This document shows, one piece after another, positions 46,761-57,783 of a DNA stretch of 64,000 nt (position 1 is the first letter of the stretch; each line of letters begins with the position of its first letter). A program made the translations under genes and the position numbers. Below the pieces are notes generated by a model that saw nothing but the letters and a program-made list of their open reading frames with translations, searched no databases and had not been told where the DNA came from. This stretch comes from Dipteronia dyeriana (lineage: Eukaryota; Streptophyta; Magnoliopsida; Sapindales; Sapindaceae), in the NCBI GenBank assembly GCA_032871835.1, contig CM065301.1, positions 17,191,291-17,255,290 of the forward strand, in the 5' to 3' direction.

Positions 46761-46799
46761 TGGCTGTATCATACAGCCAGTTGCACAGCAGCCAACCCC
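46761..46799 (-). repeat. Right TIR and subterminal palindrome
   Basis: TGGCTGTATCATACAGCCA at 46761-46779 is the exact reverse complement of the left palindrome. It is followed by TGCACAGCAGCCAACCCC at 46782-46799. Confidence 0.8.
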
Positions 46800-46804
46800 T
46801 ACTA

Positions 46805-48072
46805 TGTTTATATACGAATCACATCCTTGATTTCCATCTTATTGGTTGTTATAACTTGATGTATATATTTTCATCATCTGTTAATAAAATATGGGTTGAC
46901 TTTCACAACTGCATCAACACTAGTTTATGTAATAATATATATATATATATACCTGAGTAATCTATTTTCTTATTTATTTGGATAAATTGTGTCTAGTTTG
47001 TTTGTATATGTTATTTTATACTTATGTTCGACTATTAGAGATTTATTAGGTTATAATTCAATAATTAATACAAATGATCAAAATGTTTGGTGATGAAAAA
47101 CTTATTCAATCCAAAAATATTCAAGGTTTGGGTCGTGCATATCAAGTATATTAAACAAAAAATAATGATTAAACAATAATCTATGGAATTTGTGAATTAT
47201 AGTGGAACCTCTATAAATTAATATTTGATATTAATAATTTATATAATATAATAAATTTTTCTAGTCCCGACTTGATAAGATAATACTTTTATAGAAAACC
47301 CTATATAAATATGTAGTCTCATTCATTTCATAAATTAATAATTTGTTTAAATATAGTTCATCATTAATCTATTATGTTGAATACATTTCATTAATGAATA
47401 CAATTATAATGATTTTGATTTAAGTGAATTGATAGGTACAATGGTTTTTTTTTTATAAAGTTAATATATTTTGTTAATATATTTTTAGTTGATTAATGAA
47501 CATTTAATTAATTAGATTAGTTGAATATTTAGCTCGATGTATTCATTAGTGAATACAATTACAATGACTTCTCTTATTCATTGTTCTTATTTTCTTTTAT
47601 TTAATATATTTTGGATACTGTTTAGAGGTTTTTCAACATATAATATATGATCTTTTATGATATTTTTTCCCTTTAGGTTAGTTCAATTATAAAAAAACAA
47701 TAATTAATTAAATAGATAAATATATTGGAATTAGTTTTTTTTATCAACCATGATGTATTATTAGTTGACTAATAACATTTAATTCACTATATAGTTGAAT
47801 ATTTATATATACATTGAATCAGTAGTTGGTAATAAATGATTAATTCAAGTGGTAATTTTGTTTATTAAATAAGGGTATAATTGACATTGTCTTATTAAAA
47901 TATTTTAAGATTTTTTTAGAAAATTTTAATTAAAAAGATACAAATGGTGTTTCATTAATAATATGTTTTTGGATTTTATTGTAATTTTAATGATGAATTT
48001 AATGCATAAAAGACAAAACAATTTTGTTCTAATATGACAAATAAATGACATTTACGTATTTTAACTACAATT
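46805..48072. other. Copia LTR remainder and AT-rich repeats
   Basis: The first 120 bases continue the copia LTR-like sequence interrupted at 36250. The rest is AT-rich. It has a MITE-like GTGGAACCTCTATAAATTAA near 47200 and imperfectly repeated blocks (GTTGANTAATNAACATTTAA near 47488 and 47764; GTGAATACAATTACAATGA near 47395 and 47550). No gene. Confidence 0.45.
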
Positions 48073-48144
48073 GTCGGTAACAATGATCAACATGGTCTAA
48101 GAGAGTACGTAAATGCCATTTATAATTTACGTACTATAATCTCG

Positions 48145-48731
48145 ATCTTCTTTTAGAAGGCAATCCAAAGCGGGAAGTTTTTTGGAAGCCAATGATCAAC
48201 AAGGTGGAACAGTGGCTCTCACCTTGGAAGAGAGATTGCATGTCAAAGGGAGGTAGGCTTGTCATGATCGAAGTCATGCTATCGAGTTTGCTGAAGTATT
48301 TCATGTCGGTGTTTAGTATTCCTATAGTCATGGGAAGGAAGATTGAGAAGTTGAAGAGAAATTTCTTTTGGGGGGATGGTGTGGTCAAAAGGATGATTCA
48401 CTCGGTGGACCAGAATACGATGTGCTAAGGGAATAGATATGAGGGGCTGGGTATTGGTAGAATCGTGGATAAAAGATTGAGTCTTTTGGCTAAGTGGGTG
48501 TGGAGATTTGAAAGAGTTGACTTCGTTTTGTGGAAGAAAGTAATTTGTGCAAAGTACGATCCGAATTTAAAAGATTTACAGTGGGATTGGTAGAGTGCAA
48601 AATCAACTTTTCCTTTTGTCAAGTCTGTGGGAAACTCTTGGCTGTTGATTCTCGGTCTCACCGAATTTTTAAAACATGGTTACGGGTGGTGATGGGTGAT
48701 GGTAAGAGAGTGGAGTTTTGGAGGGAGTTAT
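48145..48731 (+). pseudogene. LINE ORF2, part 1
   Basis: GNPKREVFWKPMINKVEQWL and SPWKRDCMSKGGRLVMIEVM match the region just after the reverse transcriptase core in plant LINEs. KIEKLKRNFFWGDGVVKRMI and GLGIGRIVDKRLSLLAKWVW follow. A TAA at 48427 and further stops show decay. The frame is cut at 48731 by the copia insertion. Confidence 0.8.
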
Positions 48732-49047
48732 TGTTGGTGGAATGGTATTGTCTGAGGTCACTTGTGGTGCACCTCTTAGAGAGAATTCCGAGCACAAACA
48801 CAATGAAAGGAGAAGCTTTTCTTATATTTATCTCTCTTGATTTCTCACACCACTCCACACATTTACAATACAAACTTCATTCATTTATATAGGAAAATAA
48901 GATGAGCTAAAAACAAACGAAATAAATGCAAAACAGCTGGTTGATGGTTGTTGGGGTTGTTTTATTGAATATTTTGGATGGTTGTTGGAGCCATGTGATG
49001 GCCGGTTTCTAGAAGGGTGGTGGGAAGTCAAAGTTTATTTTTCAACA
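48732..49047 (-). repeat. Copia 3' LTR
   Basis: 316 bp, TGTTGGTGGAATGG...TTTTTCAACA in + strand reading. It carries a - strand TATA-like CCTATATAAATGAATG. Confidence 0.93.
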
Positions 49048-52000
49048 TCCCCCCTTAAACTTGACTTTTCATGCTTCGTTATACCAAGCATTGTCTTTAG
49101 TCTCGAAAACACATCATGTTTGAGTGGCTTGGTGAAAATATCAGCAACTTGATCATATGTCCTGCAAGAGACTAGTTCCACCTCCTTATTCTTCACATGC
49201 TCTCTAATGAAATGATACTGCGTATCAATATGTTTGCTTCTTTCATGGAATACTGGATTCTTTGCTAGCGCAATCGTTGATCGATTGTCGATGTAGACCT
49301 CTGTGGGATTATCTTGTAGAAATCCCAAGTACTGCAACATATTCCTGATCCAGATACCATGACAAACAGCTGAGCAAGCAACAATGTACTCAGCTTCACA
49401 TGATGACAGTGTAAAAATGGCTTGCTTTTTGGATGAACATGTGAACGCTGTATCTCCCATAAAAAAACGTAAAGTCTGTCGTGCTTTTACGTTCATCCAG
49501 ATCTCTTCCTTAGTCACTGTTTACATTTGGTATAAAATATACCATCATCAATTGTACCTTTTATGTAGCGAAGTATCCTCTTTGCAGCATTTAGGTGAGA
49601 CTGGTAAGGAGTCTCCATGTATATGCTGACTAGTCCAACTCCATAAAATATATCTGGCCTGGTACACGTCAAGTATCTCAGGCTTCCAACCAAGCTCTTG
49701 AAATAGGTTGGATCAACATCTCCTCTTTCATTCTTTCTTAACTCTAATCCTGTTTCTACTGGAGTTGTGATAGGATTGTATTTTTCCATACCAAATCTTT
49801 TTAGAATTTCTTTTGCATAGATACTCTAGGAGATGAAGATACCTTTTTCGCTTTGCACAACTTCAATACCAAGAAAATGAGCCATTAGACCAATGTTAGT
49901 CATCTCAAATTATTTTACCATTATCTGTTTGAATTCTTCAAACATGGCTGGATTGTTGCTAGTGAAGATCAAGTCATCAACATATAGACATGCATATAAC
50001 AGGTTTCCATCAGTCTCCTTCCTCAAATATAGTGCATGCTCATACAGACATTTCTCGAATCCATTCTTTTGAAAGTAATCATCAATCGTCATGTTCCATG
50101 CACGGGGTGTTTGCTTCAAACCATATAGAGATTTCTTCAGTCTGTAAACTTTATCTTTATTACCTTTCTGCACATATCCAGGTGGTTGTTGTACAGATTT
50201 CTTCTTCAAGAAATCCATTCAGGAATGCTAACTTTACGTCAAGTTGGTAAATTTTCCAACTCTTCTGGGCTGCTAATGATATTAGCAATCTGATGGTCTC
50301 TAGTCTGGCAACCAAGGCAAAGACTTCTCCGTAATCAACTCATTCTTTCTGTTTGTAGCTTTTTCCTACAAGTCTTGCCTTGTATCTCTGGACTTCTCCT
50401 TTCGCATTCCTTTTGGTCTTGTAGACCCATTTTACTCCGATGGTTTTTCGGCCTTTTGGGAGATTAGTCAACTCCCATGTCTTGTTCTTTTCAATGGATC
50501 GAATCTCTTCATCCATTGCAGTTCTCAATTTTCCTTCTTGGTTAGCCTCTTCAAAACTAACTGGATCACTTGTTATCAGCAGACAATACAAAGTAATGTC
50601 TTCTTCCACTTGTTCTGTATTTTCATACAGATTTTCTAGGCTACGTGTCCCTCTAGGCATCATATCTGAAAAATAACGTTCAATCGGTGATGGAGAATCA
50701 TACCTTAGTGGTGAAAGGGAACCACGTTGAAGAGTCTGCTGATTTCTGGGTGTTTGTGGCTCTATAACCACTTCTCTTGCCTCTTCAATTGATATCAACT
50801 CTGCACTTCTGGAAGCTTTGTTCTGATCCCAATTCCAGGATTCATTTTTTTCAAAAATGACATCTCTGCTGAAGATCACTTTCTTGGTGATGAGGTTGTA
50901 TAGCCAGTAACCCACAGTTCTATCACCGTATCCAACTAGGATACACTTTTCTCCTTTGTCTTCAAGCTTCGTTCTTCTTCTTACTTCTGGGACCTTGATA
51001 TAGGCAATGGAGCCAAAAAATCTAAGGTGACTCACGCTTGGTTTGTGAGTGCTCCATGCTTCTTGCAGTGTCTTTGTATCAAGACTCTTCGTAGGGCATC
51101 TGTTTTGTAGATATACCGCACACAAGACTGCTTCAACCCAAAAACTCTTAGGCATGTTTTTATCCTTTAACATAATTCTGACCATGTTAAGAATTGTTCG
51201 ATTCTTCCATTCAGCTACACCGTTTAACTGAGGAGTATAAGCTGGTGTAAACAGATGTCTGATTCCTTGTTGCTTAAGGAATTCCTGGAAAGCACCTGCA
51301 GTGTATTCTCCACATTGATCTGATCTCAGTTTCTTGATGTAGAAGCCACTTTGCTTCTCCACAAGAGTTTTGAACTCTTTAAAGTAATCAAATACTTCAG
51401 ACTTCCTTTTCAAGAAATAAACCCAAGTCTTTCTGCTGTAGTTGTCAATGAAGGTGCGAAAGTATTGATTCTGTCCATTTGATACTGGCATCAATGGACC
51501 ACGCACATCTGTGTGAACGAGTTCAAGTGGCATGGTTGCTTTCCAATTTGCCTCATTTTCGAAGCTATTTCTGTGTTGTTTACTGAGAACACAACTTTCA
51601 CACATCTCATTTGGGTAATGGATGTTTGGCAATCCTTTCACCATCTTCTTACTTCCCAGTTGTTTTAAACTTTCAAAATTGACATGTCCATACCTTAGAT
51701 GCCACAACCAATCTTTGTCATCGATGATGACTGTCAAACATCTTAGCGTATCATGATGAATTGCGAGAGGGAACATCCTATTCTTCGTCATCTGGACTCG
51801 GGTAACCAGCTTTCCTCGAGCATCTGTGATGGTGAGTTACATATTTTAAAGGCTAATGTGGTAGCCTTTCTCCAACAGTTGTCCGAGACTTAGGATGTTT
51901 GTCTTCATGTCTGGAACATAACAGACATTTGAGATGAAAGCATGATCTCCATTCTTCTGGTTGATCATGACATCTCCTCTTCCTTGGACAGGGATTTTAG

Positions 52001-52148
52001 TTAGGTCGCCAAATGAGATTTCTCCACGAACTTTCTCATCAAGTTCAGTGAATAAGTCTTTTCTGCCAGTCATATGGTTACTGGCTCCAGAATCAAGAAA
52101 CCAAACATTTTGGTTTTGATATGTTGAGTTGTGTGCCATCAACAGCAA
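49035..52148 (-). pseudogene. Copia pol (protease-integrase-RT-RNase H)
   Basis: Protease: VWFLDSGASNHMTG near 52070-52111 with the DSG site. Integrase: the frame 51791-50340 with the HHCC region (WHLRYGHVNFESLKQL, CESC), the DDE-type residues in VHTDVRGPL, SDQCGEYTAGAF and NGVAEWKNRT, then KWVYKTKRNAKGEVQRYKAR at the RT entry. RT: QLDVKLAFLNG and YVDDLIFTSNNP. RNase H: SSCEAEYIVACSAV and the tail VADIFTKPLKHDVFSRLKTM. Breaks: stops near 51845 and 50340 (TGA inside KQKE*VDYGEVFA), a frameshift near 50215, a stop near 49789-49830, and a small deletion plus frameshift near 49515 where the SDW motif of RNase H is damaged. Not functional. Confidence 0.9.
49048..49060 (-). promoter_or_regulatory. 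Copia polypurine tract
   Basis: On the - strand GTTTAAGGGGGGA directly precedes the 3' LTR. It is the expected plus-strand priming site. Confidence 0.85.
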
Positions 52149-52206
52149 CGATTCTTCTTCAACTTGCTCTTTCTCTTCTCTTTCTCTGCAAAGTTAGAAT
52201 TTTCAT

Positions 52207-53167
52207 TTACCTCATTTGGCGGGATTCTGCACTCATTGCTATAATGGCCATATTTGTGGCAGTTATAGCATTGAACATTTCTTTTGTCAATGTTCGGACT
52301 GTTGTTGTACCCGCATCTTCTTCCTCTTCCCCTTCCTCGTGGGACATAGTTCTATTGTCCACGTCCTTCTCTATTTGCGTCTCTTCCTCCTCTGCCTCTA
52401 CTCCTGGTTTCAGCATTTCCTGAACCTCTTCCACGAGATTCTCTACCTCGTTTTCTTCCTTGTTGTGAGGTCCCCCATTGGTCATATCTTTTTTCATTGA
52501 GAGAGAGCTTTGACTAGAGAGCTTGCTCCAATACTCTGTCGTCACTTCTTCTTGTGACTTTCTGCTCATGGGCTTGCAATGATCCCACAAGATCTTCAAC
52601 ATACATCGTCTCCAGATCTTTTGTTTCTTCTAGTGCCACAACTATGAAGTCAAACTTTGGATCTAATGATCGTAAAATTTTCTCTGAAATTCTCATATCT
52701 GTGAGAGTTTCTCCATTTCTTCTTAGTTGATTCGCAACAACCATAACTTGTGTATAGAACTCAGCAATAGATTCACTAGATTTCATTCGTAGGGATTCGA
52801 ACTCACCTCGTAGAGCTTGAAGACAGATCATTTTCACTTTGTCAGTACCTTTGTAGGTTTTGAGAATGGTGTCCCAGACTGCTTTTGATGATTTAGCGGA
52901 TGCTATGATCTTAAATGTTGCTTCGTCTAGCCCTTGATAGATTATCTACTTTGCTTTACAATCCCTATTTCGATCGGCTTTGAGAGTCGATATTTGAGCT
53001 TCTGTCATGGTTCCTTCAGCTTCTTTGGATTCAGCTTCTGTATATCCATCTTCCACAATATCCATAACATCTTGAGAGCCTAGTAAAACTATCATTTATA
53101 TGCACCAATTGTCATAATTGTCTTTGGGGATCTTCGGGATGACAACATGTGCGTTACCGTTGGCCAT
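52207..53167 (-). pseudogene. Copia gag
   Basis: It starts at ATG 53167-53165 (MANGNAHVVIPKIPKDNYDN). UBN2-type gag text follows: VWDTILKTYKGTDKVKMICL, LRGEFESLRMKSSESIAEFY and LRRNGETLTDMRISEKILRS. It ends in the zinc knuckle CYNCHKYGHYSNEC at 52270-52229. In-frame stops at about 53100 (after NWCI) and about 52950 (AK*IIYQGLDEA) look like C-to-T changes of glutamine codons. Gag would form the particle that packages element RNA. Confidence 0.88.
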
Positions 53168-53762
53168 CGAGACTTTAAATGAGTAGATCACAAATCTGGA
53201 GTCAGAATTTACAAAAACAAAGTATACAGTTGCGTCCGGAATGGTCTAAAACTTTGGAAACCAGTCTAAGTTTGTCAAAAAACGAGTTCGGAAGCGTCCG
53301 AAACGAGCGGTTAAACTTTTTGAAAAAGTCAACCAACGATAACAGAATATTCCCTTGACTGACGGAATATTCCAGCCGTTATAATGCCGTTAGTGACGTC
53401 AGCAACCCGTGAATAGTATGGGTCTTCTGGTCGAATTCTGGGTAGGGTATCGTGGGTCGGATCTGGTACCGGGTGACGGGTCGAACTTCGGGTCGGATCC
53501 TGTAAAACGGGCGAGGAAGATTATCGGTGCGTGTTGGTGCCGCGCCGGGACGTGGCTGCGCGTGGACGGCACGTGATCTCACTCTCCAACCTCTTGCGGC
53601 GCGTGCGACCTCTCTGGTGCTCCGATTTGAATGATGTTTTCACCGTTAAATTCCTAACGATGAGTAGAACACTTTGGTGTGATCGAAAATGGATTTTGAG
53701 CACTTTGATTTCTAGGCGAATTCGTTTTTGACTTCTGTTCTTCGAGTTTCTGGTTCTCCTGA

Positions 53763-53774
53763 GCTCTGATACCA
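53763..53774 (-). promoter_or_regulatory. Copia primer-binding site (tRNA-iMet)
   Basis: On the - strand TGGTATCAGAGC, one base after the 5' LTR end. The same primer tRNA is used by the 30511-34426 element. Confidence 0.9.
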
Positions 53775-53775
53775 C

Positions 53776-54090
53776 TGTTGGTGGAATGATATTGTTGAGG
53801 TCACTTGAAGTGCACCTCTGAGAGAGAATTCCGAGCACAAACACAATGAAAAGAGAAGTTTTTCTTATATTTATCTCTCTTGATTTCTCATTCCACTCCA
53901 CACATTTACAACACAGACTTCATTCATTTATATAGGAAAATAAGATGAGCTAAAAACAAACGAAATAAATGCAAAATAGCTGGTTGATGGTTGTTGGGGT
54001 TGTTTTGTTGAAAATTTTGGATGGTGGTTGGAGCCATGTGATGGCCGGTTTCTAGAAGGGTGGTGGGAAGTCAAAGTTTATTTTTCAACA
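53776..54090 (-). repeat. Copia 5' LTR
   Basis: 315 bp, same ends as the 3' LTR. Differences are scattered, for example GGTATTGTCTGAGG versus GATATTGTTGAGG near the left edge. Confidence 0.93.
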
Positions 54091-54095
54091 GTTAT

Positions 54096-55390
54096 TATGT
54101 GATTGTAGTCGTATGAAATGTGCTTTTCCAAGAATTTACGACTTGGCCTCTAACAAGAATGGGGCAGTCGATGAATATGGTAATTGGAGGGAGTCTAGGT
54201 GGGTATGGGGTATAAAGTTCAAAAGATCTCCCTTCAATTGGGAAGAAGATCAGTGGAGATGTTTTATTGCTGGCCTTGGAATCCATTTCGGTTAGGAAGA
54301 TGATACCCGATAACATTGCTTGGTTCTTCTATCCTAACGACTTCTTCACTGTTGGCTCGTTTAGGAGGTGTTTGAAGGACCAGAATACGGAGGTCGATAT
54401 CAACTCTAACCTTTTATGGTAGAGCTTATGCCCTTCAAAAGTGGAGGTGCTTGCTTGGCAGCTCTGCAAAGGTAGAATTATAGTGAAAGAGATTCTTAGG
54501 CAATTTGGTTTTGACCAGAATTTGGACTTAGACTGTCCTCCGTGCAATGAGGGGTCTGAATCAGTGGACCACATGTTTTTGTTCTTCTCTTGGTCTTGGA
54601 AATTATGGACAAGATGTATGAGCTGGTAGGGAGTTAGCTCTTGCTCTAATGCTCTGCTGTGTGATTGGTGGCATGGTTGGTCCGGCTTTTGTCCCTTAAC
54701 AAACAGGACCAGAGTGTGGAATTCTGTGTTCTTCACTGTGGTGTGGACTATTTGGGAGGTGCGTACTACGGTTTTTTTTTAGAAGGTAGAAGCTGACTTT
54801 ATCTCGACCATGGATATAGTCAAGTCCAGTGTAGCTTGGTGGTTCAAGCATCATGGCAATGACTCCAAACATGCAATCACGATCATTCTTCTTGACATTC
54901 AACAGAGGTGTGTGGAGTCTACTAAAATTAAGAAGAAGTTTTTGAGCAGATGGAAGCCCCTTCTAATAATACCACACTCTTCAATATTGATAGATCTACT
55001 AAAGGCAGCCTAAGAATGGCTGGCATAGGGGGTGTGCTGAGGAACAAGGACAAAAGGAATATTTGCCTATTTTCATTCTGCGTGGTTATTCAGGATTCCA
55101 ATTCAGTTGAGCTTTTGGCAATCCATAAAGCATGCCAGTTGATAGCTTCGAATCAGTCTCGTTTTAATCATAATGTGACCATTGTAAGAGATTCCAAAGT
55201 TGCAGTTTCCTCGATTCATGATGATCTCTTTGGTAGTTTAAACCAGGTTGACTTGGTTTATGACATTCAGAATTATTTTCTTCTCTTGAAGGGTTTAGAT
55301 GCCAAGTTTTCCTCCTAGAGATTTGAATGCTTTCACGGATGGTCTGGTGAAATTAGGTTCATGTTTGGTTGCTGGCAAATTAGAGTGGGA
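54096..55390 (+). pseudogene. LINE ORF2, part 2 (zf-RVT and RNase H)
   Basis: Continues part 1 after the copia insertion. RMKCAFPRIYDLASNKNGAV and GIKFKRSPFNWEEDQWRCF belong to the segment before the zf-RVT domain. The zf-RVT text is PSKVEVLAWQLCKGRI and CPPCNEGSESVDHMFLF. An RNase H (RVT_3) domain follows at about 54980-55320: GSLRMAGIGGVLRNKDKRNI, SVELLAIHKACQLIASN and VTIVRDSKVAVSSI. Frame changes near 54300, 54420, 54630 and 55015, plus many stops, show it is dead. A T/G-rich 3' UTR follows to about 55640. Confidence 0.82.
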
Positions 55391-55653
55391 TGTTTTTTTA
55401 GTTTTTTTGTGTTTTGCTGTGTTGTTTTGGCTTTTTTGTATGTGTGCTTTGTTTTTGCTTCTTCTGGTCTGTTATTATTCTGGGCTCTTTGTTCTGTCTG
55501 CCTTTGTATTTTGTAGTTTATAGTTTATAGTTTGTGTTGTGTTGGCTGGATGACCGTTCTTTCCTTTGTTAGGTTGTGGTGTTTGCTGTTTCTTCTTTTA
55601 CCTCTTTGGTTTTGAAATAAAATTTCCCGTATCAAAAAAATAAAACTACAATT

Positions 55654-56459
55654 ATTAAAGTCGACTATTATATTTAACATTGTTAAATTGTTACGGAGCA
55701 CAATTGGTCACTTCTAAAAAGAGAGAGACTAATTTGATACTTTTAAAAAAATATGAAGACCAATTTGATCATTTTTAGAATTTTAAAAAAAGTTCATGAC
55801 CTAATTGGTTATTGTCTATATATATGTACCTCCGTGGGGCTTAGGGTGGGTTCCCCCGTTTAAAAAAATAAAATAGTAAAAAAAATATTAAACAATTAAT
55901 TTAATTTTGTATTAAAATAGAAATTTCCTTTTCTTTTCTTTTTCTTCCTTTAATAATAACAAATTAACATTTATTTCTCCACAATCTCTAACTCTGAGTC
56001 AATCTTTTTATTAACGTCAACAATTAGTCTTCAAATTATATATGTTTGGATGAATATATATTATGGCTTTAAATATTTTATTTCGTTTTGAAATTTTTAG
56101 GGATATTGTTAAATACAATTAATGAGATTTAAGGGATGATCTAATTTTAAATTTACAAACTAACGATATTGGTAAACAAATTTCTCGTAACATTGTATTA
56201 GTTTATTTCTTATCAATCAAACTAATATAATAATTTAATTAGTGTTCATATTTGCAATTTATGTTTCTCTTATCATTTGTTTTGACTTTTTAAAAAATAA
56301 AATAAAATTTGGTAACGAATTTATTTCAAATATACATTTTACGGGGACATCTCACTATGTCCTCGTAACTAGGTGATGTCGATGTTCAATAAAAAAAAAT
56401 CTAGTCCACCTTAGTCTTCAATCCTGGTTACATCCATATATATATATATATATATATAT
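55654..56459. other. AT-rich intergenic DNA
   Basis: No gene or defined element was recognised. A (TA)n microsatellite at 56437-56459 abuts the MULE end. Confidence 0.5.
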
Positions 56460-56570
56460 GAAATACCTCTTTTTAGTCTAAAATTAAGTAGACATATTGT
56501 TTTTAGCCATGATTAGTAAATTTATTGTTTCTACCAAATCTTTGGCTGTGAAGACCCAATTACTCATTAT
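56460..56570 (+). repeat. MULE left TIR
   Basis: Pairs with 63800-63910 over most of its length. The best-conserved core is TATTGTTTTTAG, then GATTAGTAA and TTATTGTTT. The outer edge is approximate. Confidence 0.65.
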
Positions 56571-57074
56571 TTATTCATTTATTCATTAATTGTTTTATTA
56601 TTATCTCTTATTGTCTGAAAAGTTTGTCTTTTACATCTCATAGTTCCTCTATCTTTGCTTCTTCACCGTTTACCATTTCTTTTGTCTGAAATTTTTCTTC
56701 TCTTCATTTCTTCAAATCACCGGTCTTCCATTGTTTGAAAATCTTTAGTCTGTCATCACGGATCTCCCATTTTTACACCTTTGTCATTCGATTTGTTCAA
56801 TCGGCTGTCTCCCATGTCCGAAAAACAATAAACACAAATCTCTCTTCAATCTCTACCATTGTTGAAACTGCTGCAAAACCATTTTTGTTTTGTCTCTATA
56901 TATATGAGATTCAGATTTTGGTTCAAATTTTAGGGATTGGGTTTTGTATTTCACTGATTTTTACTTAAGTTGTTATAATGAATCGAGATTCTTCAGACCC
57001 TTCTTGTAGAGGAATGTATTAGAAACCCTGTTTTAATTTGTTTCATATGCAGATTGCAAGGTTGAAGGAGATGG

Positions 57075-57720
57075 TTAAATTGGTGTGGTTAATTGGTAAA
57101 CCGTGGTTTGTTTAATTGATTTCACTTGTTGTGTTTAATTTTTTATCCCTGGTGTGTTTAAAGTGGTGTGCCTTGATGTGTTTAAATTTGTTGCCGTAGT
57201 GTGTTTAATTGGTTTTCCCTTGTGTGTGTAATTTGTTTCTCATGGTGTGTTTAATTGGTTTGCCCTGGTGTGTTTAATTGGTTTGTCATGGTGTGTTAAA
57301 TTTGGTACGCCCTGGTGTGTTTAATTTAGTGTGTCATGGTGTGTTTAATTTGATGTGCCATGGTGTGTTTAATTGGTTTATCATGGTGTGTTTAATGTGG
57401 TATGTACTGGTGTATTTAAACTGGTATGTCTTGGTGTGTTTAATTTGGTTTGTACTGGTGTGTTTAATTGGGTTACCCTGGTGTGTTTAATTGGTTTGTT
57501 ATGGTGTGTTTATTGTGGTATGCCCTAGTGTGTTTAATTTGGTACGCTCTGGTGTGTTTAATGTGGTATGCCCTGGTTTGTTTAAAATTGGTATGTCTTG
57601 GTGTGTTTAAATTGATTTGCACTGGTGTGTTTAATTGGGTTACCCTTATGTGTTAATTAAGTTGTCATGGTGTGTTTAATTGATCTCCTATGATGTGTTT
57701 AATTGGTTACATCTTGTATA
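57075..57720 (+). repeat. GGTGTGTTTAATTGG minisatellite, left array
   Basis: About 25-28 tandem units of 20-24 bp (consensus CATGGTGTGTTTAATTGGTT), diverged mainly in the four to six bases between the GGTGTGTTTAAT cores. The short 'VCLxWYVLV' frames here are translations of the repeat. Confidence 0.92.
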
Positions 57721-57783
57721 ATGTGTGATTGGTTTAATAAATTGAAATCTAAATGTGAGATATTGATTGGTTGAAATGTAAAA

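Larger units (their letters stand above)
36251..46799. mobile_element. 10.5-kb TIR element of unresolved superfamily
   Basis: Left end GGGTCTGGCTGCTATGCA (36251-36268); right end reverse complement GGGGTTGGCTGCTGTGCA (46782-46799): 15 of 18 match. Both ends also carry the same 19-base palindrome. TACTA flanks both sides (36246-36250, 46800-46804), a 5-bp duplication. The interior holds GC-rich exon-like DNA at the left, a captured RNase H segment (40134-40232), an internal direct repeat, a LINE tail, and a 2-kb GGTTAC minisatellite near the right end. No transposase is visible, so it is probably mobilised by a relative. 5 bp is unusual for plant TIR elements; 3 bp (ACT) can also be read. It sits inside older copia LTR-like DNA. 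Confidence 0.7.
48732..54090 (-). mobile_element. Complete copia LTR retrotransposon, coding decayed
   Basis: This 5359-bp insertion has a perfect GTTAT duplication (48727-48731, 54091-54095). LTRs are 48732-49047 and 53776-54090, primer site 53763-53774, polypurine tract 49048-49060; all orient it on the - strand. Gag and pol run from 53167 down to 49035 in the order gag, zinc knuckle, protease, integrase, reverse transcriptase, RNase H. Stops and frameshifts in both make it inactive. By hand the two LTRs differ at about 14 bases plus one indel (roughly 95% identity), so the insertion is not very recent. Confidence 0.93.
48073..55643 (+). mobile_element. 5'-truncated LINE, split by a copia element
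   Basis: Only the C-terminal half of ORF2 remains. The 3' end is AAATAAAATTTCCCGTATC followed by an A-rich tail near 55640. The repeat AACTACAATT occurs at 48063-48072 and 55644-55653, a possible 10-bp target duplication. The first recognisable ORF2 text starts at about 48145, so the left edge is not certain. The insertion at 48732-54090 divides it. Confidence 0.65.

Noticed and set aside
47000..48072. A TIR transposon around GTGGAACCTCTATAAATTAA near 47200
   Set aside because: The motif recalls a known plant MITE style, but I found no inverted partner or target duplication.
48425..48873. - strand frames opposite the LINE and copia LTR
   Set aside because: They are shadows of the ORF2 reading frame and of LTR sequence that recurs at 53521-53901.
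52207..52602. 131-residue acidic frame at the gag C-terminus
   Set aside because: It is the wrong frame; the true frame gives the RG-rich segment and the CYNCHKYGHYSNEC zinc knuckle.
57278..57656. Hydrophobic frames (VCHGVFNL repeats) as a membrane protein
   Set aside because: They are translations of the 22-bp GGTGTGTTTAATTGG repeat; different frames give similar peptides and no start context or conservation is seen.
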